Shown: in pieces, positions 23,250 through 33,510 of the stretch
Position numbering within the stretch: position 1 is the stretch's first letter
Layout of the letters: each line of letters starts with the position of its first letter
DNA from: Pisolithus tinctorius
Lineage: Eukaryota > Basidiomycota > Agaricomycetes > Boletales > Pisolithaceae
Assembly (NCBI GenBank): GCA_024663395.1
Contig: JANFAH010000022.1
Span: forward strand, 124,001-188,000
Reading direction: 5' to 3'
Length of the DNA: 64,000 nucleotides
Position numbers and translations under genes: made by a program
Notes under the pieces: generated by a model
Told to the model about the DNA's origin: nothing
The model's input: only the letters and a program-made list of their open reading frames with translations
Databases searched by the model: none

Positions 23250-23694
23250 CCTCCTGGGGACTTCAAATGCTGACCATCCTCAGTCAGACCAAACTGAGAC
23301 ATGACAGAGACAAGCATGAAATATTGGCAGATGTTATGTAACAATGATGGCATGTGGTCAGAATTCTGCCTTGTGCAGAGGGAAGTTCTGCATTGTACAA
23401 GATGGCCCTGCAGAATTTAAACATGCTCAGAAGGTGTCTCACCACTCATCAAACCTCCACTCCCCAGCTACACCTGCATCCACTACCCAAGCCCATACAC
23501 AACCTATGCCATGCAAGCCTACTCAATCCATGATGTGCAACCAGTTTGCAGCATGAGGGACCAGGCCATCACCTTGCTGTCAGCAGCATTAAGGCATGTT
23601 AGGGTGCTAATTGACACAGTGCCACAGCCTGAGGAGAGCTTAGAGGTGATATATGAGTGGGTGGAGGACTGGGACCAGACTTGGGTGAGTGCGC
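23250..23694 (+). other. retroelement internal fragment, unassigned
   Basis: Short open stretch (MRDQAITLLSAALRHVRVLI...WVEDWDQTW, 23556-23700 region) that could be a gag N-terminus of the element primed at 22245, but there is no diagnostic motif. The beginning (ctggggacttcaaatgctgacc) resembles 27255-27300 next to another Ty3 fragment. Confidence 0.3.
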
Positions 23695-23698
23695 TGTG

Positions 23699-24412
23699 TG
23701 TCATAACTGTGCATTCATCATAGGTCTTTACTCACTCTGCAACCTTTCCCGCCGGTCATCTGCTCACTCCGCACCAACTCCGCCCAACTTCTGTTGGTTG
23801 CGAACCATCTCCGCTCCGACTGCTGTTGGACTTGTGTTGCTCTCTTACTGGACTGAGCGGTCTGTTCTCTGAGGGGTCATGTGACTACCTTTGCAGTCAG
23901 GTACTCCGCAGCGCACTCACTGCATGGTCCAGCACCTGGACTATTTCCTTTTCTGGATGTTCTGTGTTACCCGTTCGTATGTCCTCTGTCTACCCTTCAT
24001 TTGTCATCCAGGAAATTTTACTTGAAAATTTATGAGTCTCTGTATGTCAGTTCCAATTCTGATTACTGTACCTCCATAGCAGTATAAAAGCATGTACTGT
24101 ACTCCACTGTTCTTCAGTACGAATATCAACTTAGTTCCTACTCCCTCTGATTCCGTCTTCTGCCTGTCAGAGTTATCTCTGACTCTCCATCTGTACTCTC
24201 CCTCTGAAATACAAGGGCTGAGATCGTGCAAGGGGGTAGCACATGAGCTAAACCCGATGCCCTCACTCTGCTCTGCCTTTGTCTCGGCGGTCTTCATTCC
24301 TGCCGACACTCCGCTAGTCGGAGTTCTGTTCTTCTGTGTCAGACTTGCTTCTGAACCCCTCTCTAGACCTTGTATAGCATCGGAGTTGGTTGGAGTAGGC
24401 CCGGACTTGACA
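23699..24412 (+). mobile_element. young solo LTR with 5-bp target duplication CTGTG
   Basis: 714 bp from TGTCATAACTG to GGACTTGACA, flanked by CTGTG at 23694-23698 and 24413-24417. It carries TATAAAAG at 24083-24090 and is rich in CG dinucleotides, in contrast to the sequence on both sides. It is inserted into the first bases of LTR copy 4. Related to 30520-31334 by ends, length and motifs (cagtacgaatatc; gagctgaacccaatgccctc-like block). Confidence 0.88.
24083..24090 (+). promoter_or_regulatory. TATA box of the 23699-24412 LTR
   Basis: TATAAAAG about 385 bp into the LTR; the sister LTR has TATATAAG at 30946-30953 in the same relative position. Confidence 0.5.
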
Positions 24413-24413
24413 C

Positions 24414-26250
24414 TGTGAGTCAAAGTGTGGAAAGCTGGTATAAACCAAACAAATCCAACACCAAAGACAAATATGAGTGAGTGGTAGTTTACCTCCATGG
24501 AACCTGGAGGGCAGAGAAACCTAAAGTGGGGGAATTTCAATGGCAGGTGCTCCTAGCACAAGTTGTTGACGAGTTACACAAGAGCAGATGAATGAGTGAT
24601 GACTGGATGGGGGATGCTGAACAGAGTGAAGGTGTTCAGCTGAAAGGACTTCTTGGAATAATGGACTTTGATAAAACGTGCTCCTGGTGCAAGTCATTGA
24701 TGAGTTATGCAGGAGCAGAGGGATGACTAAGCAAGACTGCTGACTAAGAGTGGAGGAAGCTTCAGATAAATGATGGAGGTAGATAGACCCCTTCATAGAG
24801 CCTCAACTACCAATGATATGAATGAAGACAGATAGACTCTTCCAAATGAGCCTCAACTGTCAATGATGAGGTATGCACTGAACTGACTGCTGGATTCCTT
24901 GTTGGGTAGCTAAGTACATGGGGGTTTATATACTGTGGGGGGAGCACAGCTTGTGACAAACAGGGCACAAACACTTGGTAAGTAATGAGTAAGGACTGAG
25001 TAATCATGATGAGTAAGCGAGAAATGAAAAGTAAGCAAGCAAAGAGGATTGGTAAGTATTGGCAATGAACAAGTCAAGGACAGTCAAAATATCACAGAAT
25101 GAGTCAACTGGAGTCAGAAACTGAGTAAGTGCACTGATATCACATTAGGGGGTGGTGATGCAAGTTAGATCTCAGTGGAGACATCTCTAGACCCAAAGAT
25201 GGCATGACAGATGGATGGTGTTTCCAGACAAGGAAGTATTAACTCCAGAATTGAAGGGCATGAGTCAGGCATCAAAGGGGCTAGGGCATTGGGGGTCTGT
25301 GGGGCAACAGGAGCATACACAATCGCATCTCCCACCCTTTCATCCTCTCAGCAAAGTTAACAAAAACTTCATGAATGGGGCTCTGATGGAGGAGGAGGAG
25401 AAGGGGGGATGTCTTCTGCTGGATCTTGCAATAAGAAGGCAAGATGCACATCATACTCATCATGGATGCAATCAGGGAGGTTGGAGGACAGTAGATTATA
25501 CTGCAGCTGTCGCAATGTGGGAAGAATGATGGACAAGACTGGAATAAAGATGGTGCAGGGAGCAGGGAGGAACAATCCATATGCTTCATCAACTGGGGAG
25601 ACTGAAACAACCACATAAGACCTTTCTAGCTGAGTGACAGACCTGAGGCAACCAAAGAATGTCCTTCTGGAAGTCATACTGACAAGGAGAACACACTGAC
25701 CAAGCTGCATGGGATGAGATGGGGCTGATGACAATGGGATGAACCAGGGGGCTTCAGGACAGAAGCTGGTGGGAATGCCTGGCAGATATACATAGCCACT
25801 GTCTCTGGCAAATGAGACAAATGAGATGATCAATGAAGAGGTGGCCATGATTGATGGACTTAGCAAAATGAGCATCTGATGGATGGAGTGCTGTAGAAAT
25901 GCATAGGGTGTGAGGATCCTCTCCAAATTTGGAAGGAAGAATTGTGGGGCTGAGCATTTTAAGTGAGTGTGAGAACAGAGTTGATATCTTTGGAATGGTG
26001 GAGATACGATGAAAACTGGAATGCCATACATGGGCACTAAAAACTTTTAATGCACACTTAACTCACTTCCTCTTTTCTTTCTAGCACTGATGACTTGTTC
26101 TTGTGCAAAGGATGACTGTTAACATCCAGCAGTCTTTCTATGCATGAGGCCTTTAGTCTTCATCTGCATGCATGGGCATTACGTGCAACTCATTGACAAG
26201 TTAGGCAGAGTCAGCTGTAACCATGTCCACAACACCTTTGGTGCATGACA
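24414..26250 (-). mobile_element. 1.84-kb LTR family, copy 4 (minus strand)
   Basis: TGTGAGTCAAAG (24414) to GGTGCATGACA (26250), 1837 bp. With the nested 23699-24412 element removed, the left flank is GCGC (23691-23694); the right flank is ATGT, so no duplication is evident. The minus-strand TATA (tttatata) is at 24925-24932. It also carries the unoccupied site for the Harbinger element (cacTTAactcac, about 26065-26076) and an open U3 reading frame. Confidence 0.85.
25369..26037 (-). CDS. 222-residue ORF inside the U3 part of LTR copy 4
   Basis: Minus-strand ORF, same strand as LTR transcription but upstream of the TATA box. It reads GYVYLPGIPTSFCPEAPW, MTSRRTFFGCLRSVTQLER, LPAPCTIFIPVLSIILP and ends in an acidic then Pro-rich tail (DEYDVHLAFLLQDPAED; PPSPPPP). 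The same reading exists in other LTR copies (20319-19716 minus; 20617-21284 plus; 30137-31633 plus, split by an insertion; 46303-45700 minus), usually broken by one frameshift near the start. No family recognised. It may be a captured or accessory ORF, or an accident of sequence. Confidence 0.35.
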   Translation of the reverse strand: MPMYGIPVFIVSPPFQRYQLCSHTHLKCSAPQFFLPNLERILTPYAFLQHSIHQMLILLSPSIMATSSLIISFVSFARDSGYVYLPGIPTSFCPEAPWFIPLSSAPSHPMQLGQCVLLVSMTSRRTFFGCLRSVTQLERSYVVVSVSPVDEAYGLFLPAPCTIFIPVLSIILPTLRQLQYNLLSSNLPDCIHDEYDVHLAFLLQDPAEDIPPSPPPPSEPHS

Positions 26251-26795
26251 ATGTGCCCTGTACTCCAGCCCCATGCATATTGTCCCAATGATGCCCAGAC
26301 TTGAGGTGATATCCCTTGATATCATGATAAATCCTCTGAATCTAAAGATCAAGGCAATCAGCATCCTTGGACAATTACAATGACAATGTTGCTTACATGT
26401 GAGACCCACTTATTTTTCACCATATCTCTAGTTTTTGGTGGCCCTTCTGTGAGGAATTTGGATATATGTGCAGCAGCAGAGGTATACAAATTAGATTTGA
26501 AGTTCCCATTGTCTCCTGCTTCAAAGCAATGGCAATGAAGGTATTTGATGAGCACATCAACTTCTGCAGGGTTCCATGAAGCTTTTGGACCAGAGGACTT
26601 GGGAGGCATTGGGTGAGAAAGGGTGTCAAGTGTATATTGGGTTGCAAGAGCTACAAGAGATGCAACAGAAACCCAGGTGAGCTGAAGATGGTCCAGATCA
26701 CAATCATAATAGTCAAGATCCATAGCAATCAAGGAGAGGTTGTTTTCAAACAGAGCTTCAATCTGAGTCTGAAATCATTGTCCTAATCAACTTTC
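26251..26795 (-). pseudogene. Myb/SANT-like DNA-binding protein fragment (Harbinger/hAT ORF1-like)
   Basis: Minus-strand exon 26732-26400 encodes PKASWNPAEVDVLIKYLHCH, GNFKSNLYTSAAAHISKFL and PPKTRDMVKNKW, a trihelix/Myb-SANT arrangement found in transposon accessory proteins. A GT-AG intron of about 60 bp then joins to IYHDIKGYHLKSGHHWDNMHG (about 26340-26265), the usual continuation of such proteins. The gene is cut at 26250 by LTR copy 4. Compare the ORF1 of the Harbinger element at 46630. Confidence 0.6.
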
Positions 26796-27438
26796 TTTAT
26801 TTGTGTAAGTTTTGCAATTCAAAGGACTTCTGCAGAATTTCCAGTTTCCAAACTGGCTCTAACTAGGATGGTCTTTGTGTATTAATTATAAGGAGACAAA
26901 AGAAGAACTGAAAGGAAAATGGATCAAGGGGTGCATGCTGACTGCATGTTTGGAGGGGAAATGCATGGGGTAGTTGTGAGTATCTGCAGTATAGAGTGGC
27001 CAAGGATGGCATCAGTGACACTAGTAAGAGAGATAGGAGAGACTTTGTTTTAGCTATATACTTATTCAGTGTTTTGTTATTTTTCTGGATGGTTTTTGAC
27101 TTTTTGTTAGCAGTTTTTATGTTTTTTGTGTGAGGACTAGCTATCAGTAGAATCACTGGATGAAACCCAGGGTGGAACAGAGGTCTCTGGATGAAACCTG
27201 GGGTAAAACAGATAAGGAGAAATAAACTATGTTTGGGTTTGAGCAGCATGCAGGTCACCCCTGCAGGGGACTTTGAACACTGACTGTCCCCAGTCAGCAT
27301 GGGAGAAGGAATGAGGGTAGCAAAAGAAGCCACAGAGAGGCAGGTGAAGCTGTGGAAGGAAGTATGGGTATCATGGGAGAAGAGGGTACAGAGGGAGGGC
27401 ATGATGGACAGACTGTGGGTACTGGAAAGGGCAGATAG
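26796..27438. other. non-coding region beside a Ty3 fragment
   Basis: No convincing gene. It contains a T-rich tract (27050-27130) and, at 27250-27300, ctgcaggggactttgaacactgac, also found near 23251. It probably includes the 3' end and LTR of the minus-strand Ty3 element whose integrase is at 27439-28181, but I could not fix LTR ends. Confidence 0.3.
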
Positions 27439-28181
27439 TCAGCTGTCTGAGGCAAAAGCCTCTACCTCATCATCAGTGGGGTCATCCTCAGCCTCCTCAA
27501 GAAGGCAGTCTAGTTCTTCATCATCTAACCCAGTGATGCAAGTGACAGTTGCATGGGTTTGAGACCATGGGTGGTAGGGAAGTAAGCAGAATGCAGTGAA
27601 GTGGAGTCCAGAGATGGAGCCATCCAACTCAGCCAGCAGGTATGAGCCCCCAGTGGTCCAACAAAGGACAACCAAGGGGCCAGTGTACCATGGCTTTGTC
27701 TTCCAGTTCAGCTCTTTCTCTATGCAGGAGTTGTGCACAAGCATGAGGGTGCCAGGAGCAAAGTTATGGTCTTTAATGTGATGCTGAAAGGTGGCCTTGA
27801 ACTGCTGGATAGACTGGAAGTGTGCACAGAGGACATTGTCACAGACCTGATCCAGGTCATCCTGACACTTCTGTAACTGGCACATGTGCCAAGCAATCAG
27901 TTCTGTGGTAGTCAGTGGTGTTGCATCATTGTGGGATAGGGGCAAAAGGAAAGTAGCCTCAGCAAAGTCAAATGGGAACAACAGTTTGACACCATGCACC
28001 ATGAAATAGGGGGATAGACCCATGGACTTCAAGATGGTGACTCACTTGGCCCAGAACACAGAGTGTGCAACAGTGTGCCAGCAGTGGTCATCATTCTTGC
28101 TGCTCTTCATGATAGCCTTGTGCACATCATAGTGGTGACACTCTACAATGCCATTAGCCTGAGAGTTGTAAGGAGAGATAT
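27439..28181 (-). pseudogene. pol: Ty3-type integrase C-terminal fragment
   Basis: Minus-strand frames read ISPYNSQANGIVECHH (integrase core with catalytic Glu, about 28170-28120), HTVAHSVFWAK, SPYFMVHGVKLLFPFDFAEATF, then ELNWKTKPWYTGPLVVL and an acidic tail (CLLEEAEDDPTDDEVEAF). This belongs to a different Ty3 lineage from the chromovirus. It is cut at 28181, where the chromovirus LTR begins, so it is the host of the chromovirus insertion; its other half must lie beyond the right end of the window. A frame break lies near 28037. Confidence 0.75.
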
Positions 28182-28581
28182 TGAAGCAACCAAAGACATG
28201 AGTCTTCTCAGCTATCACTTCAAACCAGAGAGCTTGGGAGTGGAACCTGTTGAATGAGGACAAGGCTCAAAACAAACTAGATTGGAGAAACTGGCTACAA
28301 CAAACAATGGGACTTATATACTGCCTTACTGTTTGTACATACTGCCACAAGAGAACATTCTAGAAAGAAGTAAACAGAAGAGAGAACTATGCTATTGGAT
28401 GAACACAAACATGTGTCAGCAACAAGGCATGGTCTTACTAAGTACCATGTAAGTGTAAATGAGTAAGCAAAAGGGAAAAGTCCGAGATGACTAAGCATCC
28501 CTAAAGCATAACCCTAACCAGAGGGTGGATATATATGGGCAACTAGGAAACATGAAAGTGAAAAGTCTACTGGTCATTACA
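28182..28581 (-). mobile_element. chromovirus 3' LTR
   Basis: 400 bp on the minus strand from TGTAATGACC (28581) to GGTTGCTTCA (28182), preceded by a polypurine tract (cctaaggagggg-type, 28582-28598 read on the minus strand as CCTTAGGAGGGGATAG). A TATATAAG box lies at 28320-28313. Bases 28182-28445 match the 5' LTR remnant at 55170-55432. The left flank is GATAT (28177-28181). Confidence 0.8.
28313..28320 (-). promoter_or_regulatory. TATA box of the chromovirus LTR
   Basis: TATATAAG on the minus strand; the matching box in the 5' LTR copy lies near 55302-55310. Confidence 0.5.
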
Positions 28582-28591
28582 CTATCCCCTC

Positions 28592-29934
28592 CTAAGGCTT
28601 GACTTCCAGGCAAGACCAGATAGGGTGAATGGTAGTAAATGGTTCCAGCACAGGTGTGAACAAGCTGTCAAAGCTTTCTGATGAAAGGAGAGATAATTTA
28701 CAGGGTGCCCCAGGGTGGGATTGATAAAAATCCTTGATTGCTGACTGTGAATTCTTCAAGGCAGAGGCTGGCTCCCAAGTACAATCTTCTCCAGGGTACC
28801 CCCTCCAGTGCATGAGAAACTGAAGGGCTCCATGTTTCAAACAGGAGTCAACAACATAATCAACCTTGTATTCAACATCTCCTTCATCAGTAACCCTCTG
28901 CAGTCTGGGCCTGTTCACAGGCTGCCCATCAAGAGCACTGAGATAGGGTTTAACCCATGAGACATTCACAACCAGGTGAATCCTCATGTTGCATGGTAAC
29001 TTTAACTTAAGAGTGTTTGGAAGTACCTCTAGAACTTCATATGGTCCAATCCACTTTTCAGAGAGTTTATGGCTCTGCCATTCTTTCAAGGACAGATGGT
29101 CTGTAGCTAGCCAGACCTGGGATCCAATGGAATAGGAAGGAGCAGATGAGCAGTGTCTATCCACTTGTTGCTTCTGCTGGGAACATGCTTTGGCAAGGTT
29201 TGCTTTTACATCTTGGAACACCTGGAACCAAGATTTGGCAACTTCCTCTGCTGCTTCTACCTTTGAAGTCATCAGTTCGACGCCCATCCTAGGTCTATAG
29301 GATCAAGTAACTTCAAAGGGGCACTTGCCAGTAGAAGAGGAGGCAGAGTTGTTGTATGCAAACTGAGCCAGAGGTAGCCATTCCTCCCAGCAAGCCTGTT
29401 GCTGGTTGGCATACATCCATAAACACTACTGGATCTCACAGTTCAACCACTCTGTTTGTCCATCCATCTGTGGGTGGAAAGCTGTAGAAAGCTTTTGCTG
29501 TACTCCCAGCATTTTAAACAGTTCCTTCATGAAAGCAGAGGCAAACTGAGGGCCTCAGTCTGACATGATAGAGTCCAGAAGTCCATGGTGTTTCCAAACA
29601 TGTGCTAGGTAAAGACAAGCTGTACTGGCAGCTGTTTCTTCTGCAGTGCAGGGAATGAACTCTGCTTCCTTAGAGAACCTGCCAACAATGACCAGGACAT
29701 GGGACTTTCCTGAAGATCCTTTGACTCCAAGGTCCATGAAGTCAGTCATTAATTCTCTCCAAGGCCCATCAGGGACAGGTAAAGGTTTGAGTTCCCCTGC
29801 AGGCAGTCTATTTCCAGACTTGCTGGCTTGGCATGTTTGACAATGCTTCACATACTCTTCTACATCAGGTTTCAAGGTGGACCATGTGAACCAGCATGTG
29901 ATCAACTCCTGAGTTCCTTTTATTCCATGATGTC
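28592..29934 (-). pseudogene. pol: chromovirus pol: integrase core, SH3-like tail and chromodomain
   Basis: Minus strand. Integrase zinc region (AGHHGIKGTQELI, HCQTCQASKSGN), core with Asp in LMTDFMDLGV, Asp in LLDSIMSD-GPQF and Glu in GQTERLN (about 29470), then a GPYEVLEVLPNTLKLKLP module. A C-terminal chromodomain (VEYKVDYVVDSCLKHGALQF, MHWRGYPGEDCTWEP, about 28870-28740) ends before the stop at 28592. The chromodomain would steer integration to particular chromatin and defines the Chromoviridae. A few stops are present (for example between SIMSD and GPQF). The upstream half of the zinc region is displaced to 32603 by LTR insertion. Confidence 0.9.
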
Positions 29935-30519
29935 CTGCTGTCACACACCAAAGGTGTTGTGGACATGGTTACAGCTGACTCTGCCTAACTCATCAATGAG
30001 TTGTGCACAATGCCCATGCCATGCAGATGAAGACTAGAGGCCTCATGCATAGAAAGACTGTCAGATGTTAACAGTCATCCTTCACACAAGAACAAGTTGT
30101 CAGTGCTAAAGAGAAAAGAGGAAGCAAGTTAAGCATGTGTTAAGCCCATGTACAGCATTCTGGTTTTTGTCATACCCCTGCCATTTCCAAAGATATCGAC
30201 TCCATTCTCACACTCGCTTAAAGTGCTCAGCCATGCAATTCTGCCTTCCAAATTTGGAGAGGGTCCTCGCACCCTACGCATTTCTACAGCACTCCATCCA
30301 TCAGATGCTCATTTCACTAAGTCCATCAATCATGGCCACCTCTTTGTTGATCATCTCACTTGTCTCATTTGCCAGAGACAGTGGCTATGTATATCTGCCA
30401 GGTGTTCCCACCAGCTTCTGTCCTGAAGCCCCCTGGTTCATCCCATTGTTGTCAGCCCCATCTCATCCCATGCAGCTCAGTCAGCATGTTCTCCTTGTCA
30501 GTATGACTTCCAGAAGGAT

Positions 30520-31334
30520 TGTCATGACCATGACACCAGCGTAAGCCCCTAACACCTGCTCCGCCCTCTTCCGACATGTTCCCGTGCTTCTCCACCCTCC
30601 TCCGACATGTTCCCGCGCTCCTCCGACCCTCCTGACACATCTCCACACCTCTCCGAGGTCCCCTGTCCATGTTCTGACCAACTCCGCTCAACTCCACCCT
30701 AAGGTTGGTCACGTGGGCTGTCAGACTTGCAGCCCTGCATTCTAGATAGGGTTCCGCCCTCATGTCGGTTTTCTCCATTCTTCCGCTCCTTCGGTATTTA
30801 CCCTCTCTTCCTCGTTGCAGTAGTTTCTTTGTCTCAGTTAAGGTCCCCGTCATCCCTACCCTCTATCCCTTGTGTCGGAAGGACTCTAACCCACTATACA
30901 CTTATTGGTTTACATTCCGTACTGCACCGCCCTTGACCTACATTGTATATAAGGCCACATAGTACTCCGATGTAATCAGTACGAATATCGAATAAAGTCC
31001 CCACCTTCGACTCCCTCTCAGTCCCCTCTGGAGTTTCATCTCCACTTCCTCTGAGTCCGCTCCACCTCTGAAATACGAGGGCTGAGCTCACGCAAGGGGG
31101 CAGCGCACTAGCTGAACCCAATGCCCTCTCATCCGACCTCCGACCTCTGACCTCCAGCTCCGACTCCGACCTCAGCCTCTGAAACTTCCCTTCATACCCC
31201 TCCACTCACTGTTCGTCGAATATCTCGCCACCCAGTGGTCAGATTCACTTCGGACTTGGACTGCTGTACTCCACAGACCAACCCGCTCCAACTCTGCCCT
31301 AAGAAGGAGCCAGGGGTGTTGTCTGACTTTGACA
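30520..31334 (+). mobile_element. young solo LTR with 5-bp target duplication AGGAT
   Basis: 815 bp from TGTCATGACC to GACTTTGACA with AGGAT at 30515-30519 and 31335-31339. TATATAAG is at 30946-30953. Very CpG-rich (repeated ctccgac, cccgcg words) inside a CpG-poor host LTR, so a recent arrival. Sister of 23699-24412. Confidence 0.9.
30946..30953 (+). promoter_or_regulatory. TATA box of the 30520-31334 LTR
   Basis: TATATAAG about 426 bp from the LTR start, with a cagtacgaatatcgaataaa block downstream. Confidence 0.5.
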
Positions 31335-32067
31335 AGGATGTTCTTTGGTTGCCTCAGGTCTGTCACTTGGTTAGAAAGGTCTTATGTGGTTGTTTCAGTC
31401 TCCCCAGTTGATGAAGCATATGGATCGTTCCTCCCTGCTCCCTGCACTGTCTTTATTCCAGTCTTGTCCATCATTCTTCCCACATTGCAACAGCTGCAGC
31501 ATAATCTACTGTCCTCCAGCCTCCCTGATCACATTCATGATGAGTATGATGTGCATCTTGCCTTCTTATTGCAAGATCCAGCAGAAGACATCCCCCCTTC
31601 TCCTCCTCCTCTGTCAGAGCCCTGTTCATGAAGCTTTTGTTAACTTCACTGAGAGGATGAAAGGGTGGGAGACATGATCACTTATGCTCCCATTGCCCCA
31701 CAGACCCCCAATGCCCTAGCCCCTTTGACACCTGACTCATGCCCTTCAATTCTGGAATTAATACTTCCTTGTCTGGAAACACTGTCCATCTGTCATGCCA
31801 TCTTTGGATCTAGAGATGTCTCCACCAAGATCTGACTTGCATTGCCACCCCCTAATGTGATATCAGTGTGCTTACTCAGTTTCTGACTCCATTTGACTCA
31901 TTCTGTGATATTTTGACTGTCCTTGACTCATTCGTTGCCAATACTTACCAATCTTCTTTGCTTGCTTACTTTTCATTTCTCACTTACTCATCATGATTAC
32001 TCAGTCCTTACTCATTACTTACCAAGTGTTTGTGCCTTGTTTGTCACAAGCTGTGCTCCCCCCACAG

Positions 32068-32075
32068 TATATAAA
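32068..32075 (+). promoter_or_regulatory. TATA box of the 1.84-kb LTR
   Basis: TATATAAA in cccacagtatataaaccccc, conserved in copies 2, 3, 4 and 5 (19318, 21775, 24925, 45306 regions), about 530 bp before the LTR end. It makes everything upstream, including the U3 ORF, part of U3. Confidence 0.6.
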
Positions 32076-32602
32076 CCCCCATGTACTTAGCTACCCCCAA
32101 GCAATCAGAAGTTATTCAGCAGTCAGTTCAGCCCAGCATATCTTGTCATCAACAGTTGAGGCTCATTCAGGAGAGTCTATCTGTCTTCATTTGTATCATT
32201 GGTAGTTGAGGCTCTACAAAGGGGTCTATCTACCTCCATCATTTATCTGAAGCTTCCTCCACTCTTAGTCAGCAGTCTTGCTTAGTCATCTCTCCACTCC
32301 TGTGTAACTTGTCAACAACTTGCACCAGGAGCACATTCTATCAAAGTCCATCATTCTAGAAGTCCTTTTGGCTGAACACCTTCACTCTGTTCAGCATCCC
32401 CCATCCAGTCTTCACTTGCTTGTCTACTCTTGCATAACTCATCAATGACTTGTGCCAGGAGCACCCTCTACTTGAAGTCCCTCCCCCCACATCAGGTTTC
32501 TCTGCCCTCCAGGTTCTGTGGAGGTAAACCACCACTCGCTCATACTTGTCTTTGGTGTTGGATTTGTTTGGTTTATACCAGCTTTCCACACTTTGACTCA
32601 CA

Positions 32603-33453
32603 CTGCTAGGGGAGAGTCATGAAGAGCATTAAGCAGCTTCCTTCTGAGCGCACTAGGCACCCAGACCTTTTCTCCATCATAATGAAGACCACCTTGGAGC
32701 TTGCATCCAGCAGGAACTCCTTTGGCTCTGGTGGACTTGATTCACAGGTCTTCCATGAAGGGATTTTCTAGTTTCACCAAGCAGACTTGGCTCAGGCTTA
32801 TAAATAAGGACTCTTCTGACTTTGCCTTTTCCTTTCCCTCTACAAAGTCCTCTCATCTTGACAGGGCATCTAGCCTTCCCATTGTAACTCTGGGTTTGTG
32901 AACTATGATACAGTTAAACTGACTAAAGTACTGTGCCCAATGTGCTGTAGGAAAAGGATTTAAGAGGGAGAGTGAGGGGAATGATGAGATCTGAGGGGAG
33001 AGAGTAGGCCAAAAGGGGCTTCTATAGCCTGGAACTGGATGGATGGGACATCTGAGGGCTTCTATGGCTGTCTGGGTGCAGGGAAACAACCTGCTCAAAC
33101 TCATCTCTCATCTGTGGTAACTCATCTATTTTTTTTAAAGAAAACTAACTACATCCAGTACTAGGTAGTGCTGACTAAGCGACCAAAATGCGAAAATATA
33201 AGTACCACTAGCAGAAAAAAACACCTAGAATCAAAACTAAATAAAATGAACAAAATAAAACAATTCCCCTAGTAGGGAAATTACATTCCCTACAGCACCT
33301 GGCATGGTTGAAGCTTCTGCACAGTCATGAACCACCTGAGGTTCTGATGATCTGTCCAAATTTCAAACTGGTACAGGGTCACCTTGAGGTAATGATGCCA
33401 TTGCTCTAGCACACAGATGATGGCCAGCATTTCCTTGTCATGAACCATATAAT
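32603..33453 (-). pseudogene. pol: chromovirus pol: RNase H end and integrase zinc region
   Basis: Minus strand: [34 protein letters not shown] (RNase H, about 33450-33310), interruption by solo LTR 33294-32946, then HWAQYFSQFNCIIVHKPR and GRLDALSR (end of RNase H). A linker follows to KLLNALHDSPLAG at 32603, where the next solo LTR intervenes. It joins to 29934 on the left and, across the composite element, to 50361 on the right. Confidence 0.85.
32946..33294 (+). mobile_element. solo LTR (TGTAGG...CCTACA family), TSD GTGC/GCAC
   Basis: 349 bp from TGTAGGAAAAGG to TTCCCTACA, strongly similar to 34089-34449. The flanks are GTGC (32942-32945) and GCAC (33295-33298): the two alternative single-deamination products of GCGC. 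It splits the chromovirus RNase H reading frame, which joins cleanly. Confidence 0.85.
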
Positions 33454-33471
33454 TAAGTCAGTTTATTCTGG

Positions 33472-33510
33472 AAAATTTGCAGGTGGTGGTGCATGGGACC
33501 TGCAAATTTT
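33472..33510. other. subterminal hairpin of composite element A
   Basis: Perfect 13-bp inverted repeat AAAATTTGCAGGT (33472-33484) and ACCTGCAAATTTT (33498-33510), 13 bp from the element end. Copy B has an 11-bp version (55445-55455 / 55473-55483) with a different loop. Confidence 0.7.

Larger units (their letters stand above)
29939..32602 (+). mobile_element. 1.84-kb LTR family, complete solo LTR with TSD CTGC
   Basis: TGTCACACACC (29939) to TTTGACTCACA (32602); 1844 bp once the nested LTR 30520-31334 and its 5-bp duplication are subtracted. It is flanked by CTGC at 29935-29938 and 32603-32606. It splits the chromovirus integrase between LHDSPLAG and GHHGIKG, and the reading joins across it. 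This is the best proof that the whole 1.84-kb unit moves as an LTR. Confidence 0.9.

Noticed and set aside
22254..23253. Target duplication for the 22258-23249 element
   Set aside because: Flanks CCAC and CCTC differ by a transversion; I did not count it as support for the CpG target rule.
24092..24418. 108-codon ORF in the young LTR
   Set aside because: Lies in R/U5 of a solo LTR; the sister LTR at 30520 does not keep the same frame.
24413..26254. Target duplication for LTR copy 4
   Set aside because: After removing the nested LTR the left flank is GCGC and the right ATGT; these do not match, so the copy has been rearranged or is part of a larger element.
32946..33294. Possibility that the TGTAGG...CCTACA elements are MITEs of a DNA transposon
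   Set aside because: TG...CA ends, only 6-9 bp of terminal inversion and lengths of 350-470 bp fit solo LTRs better; not fully excluded.
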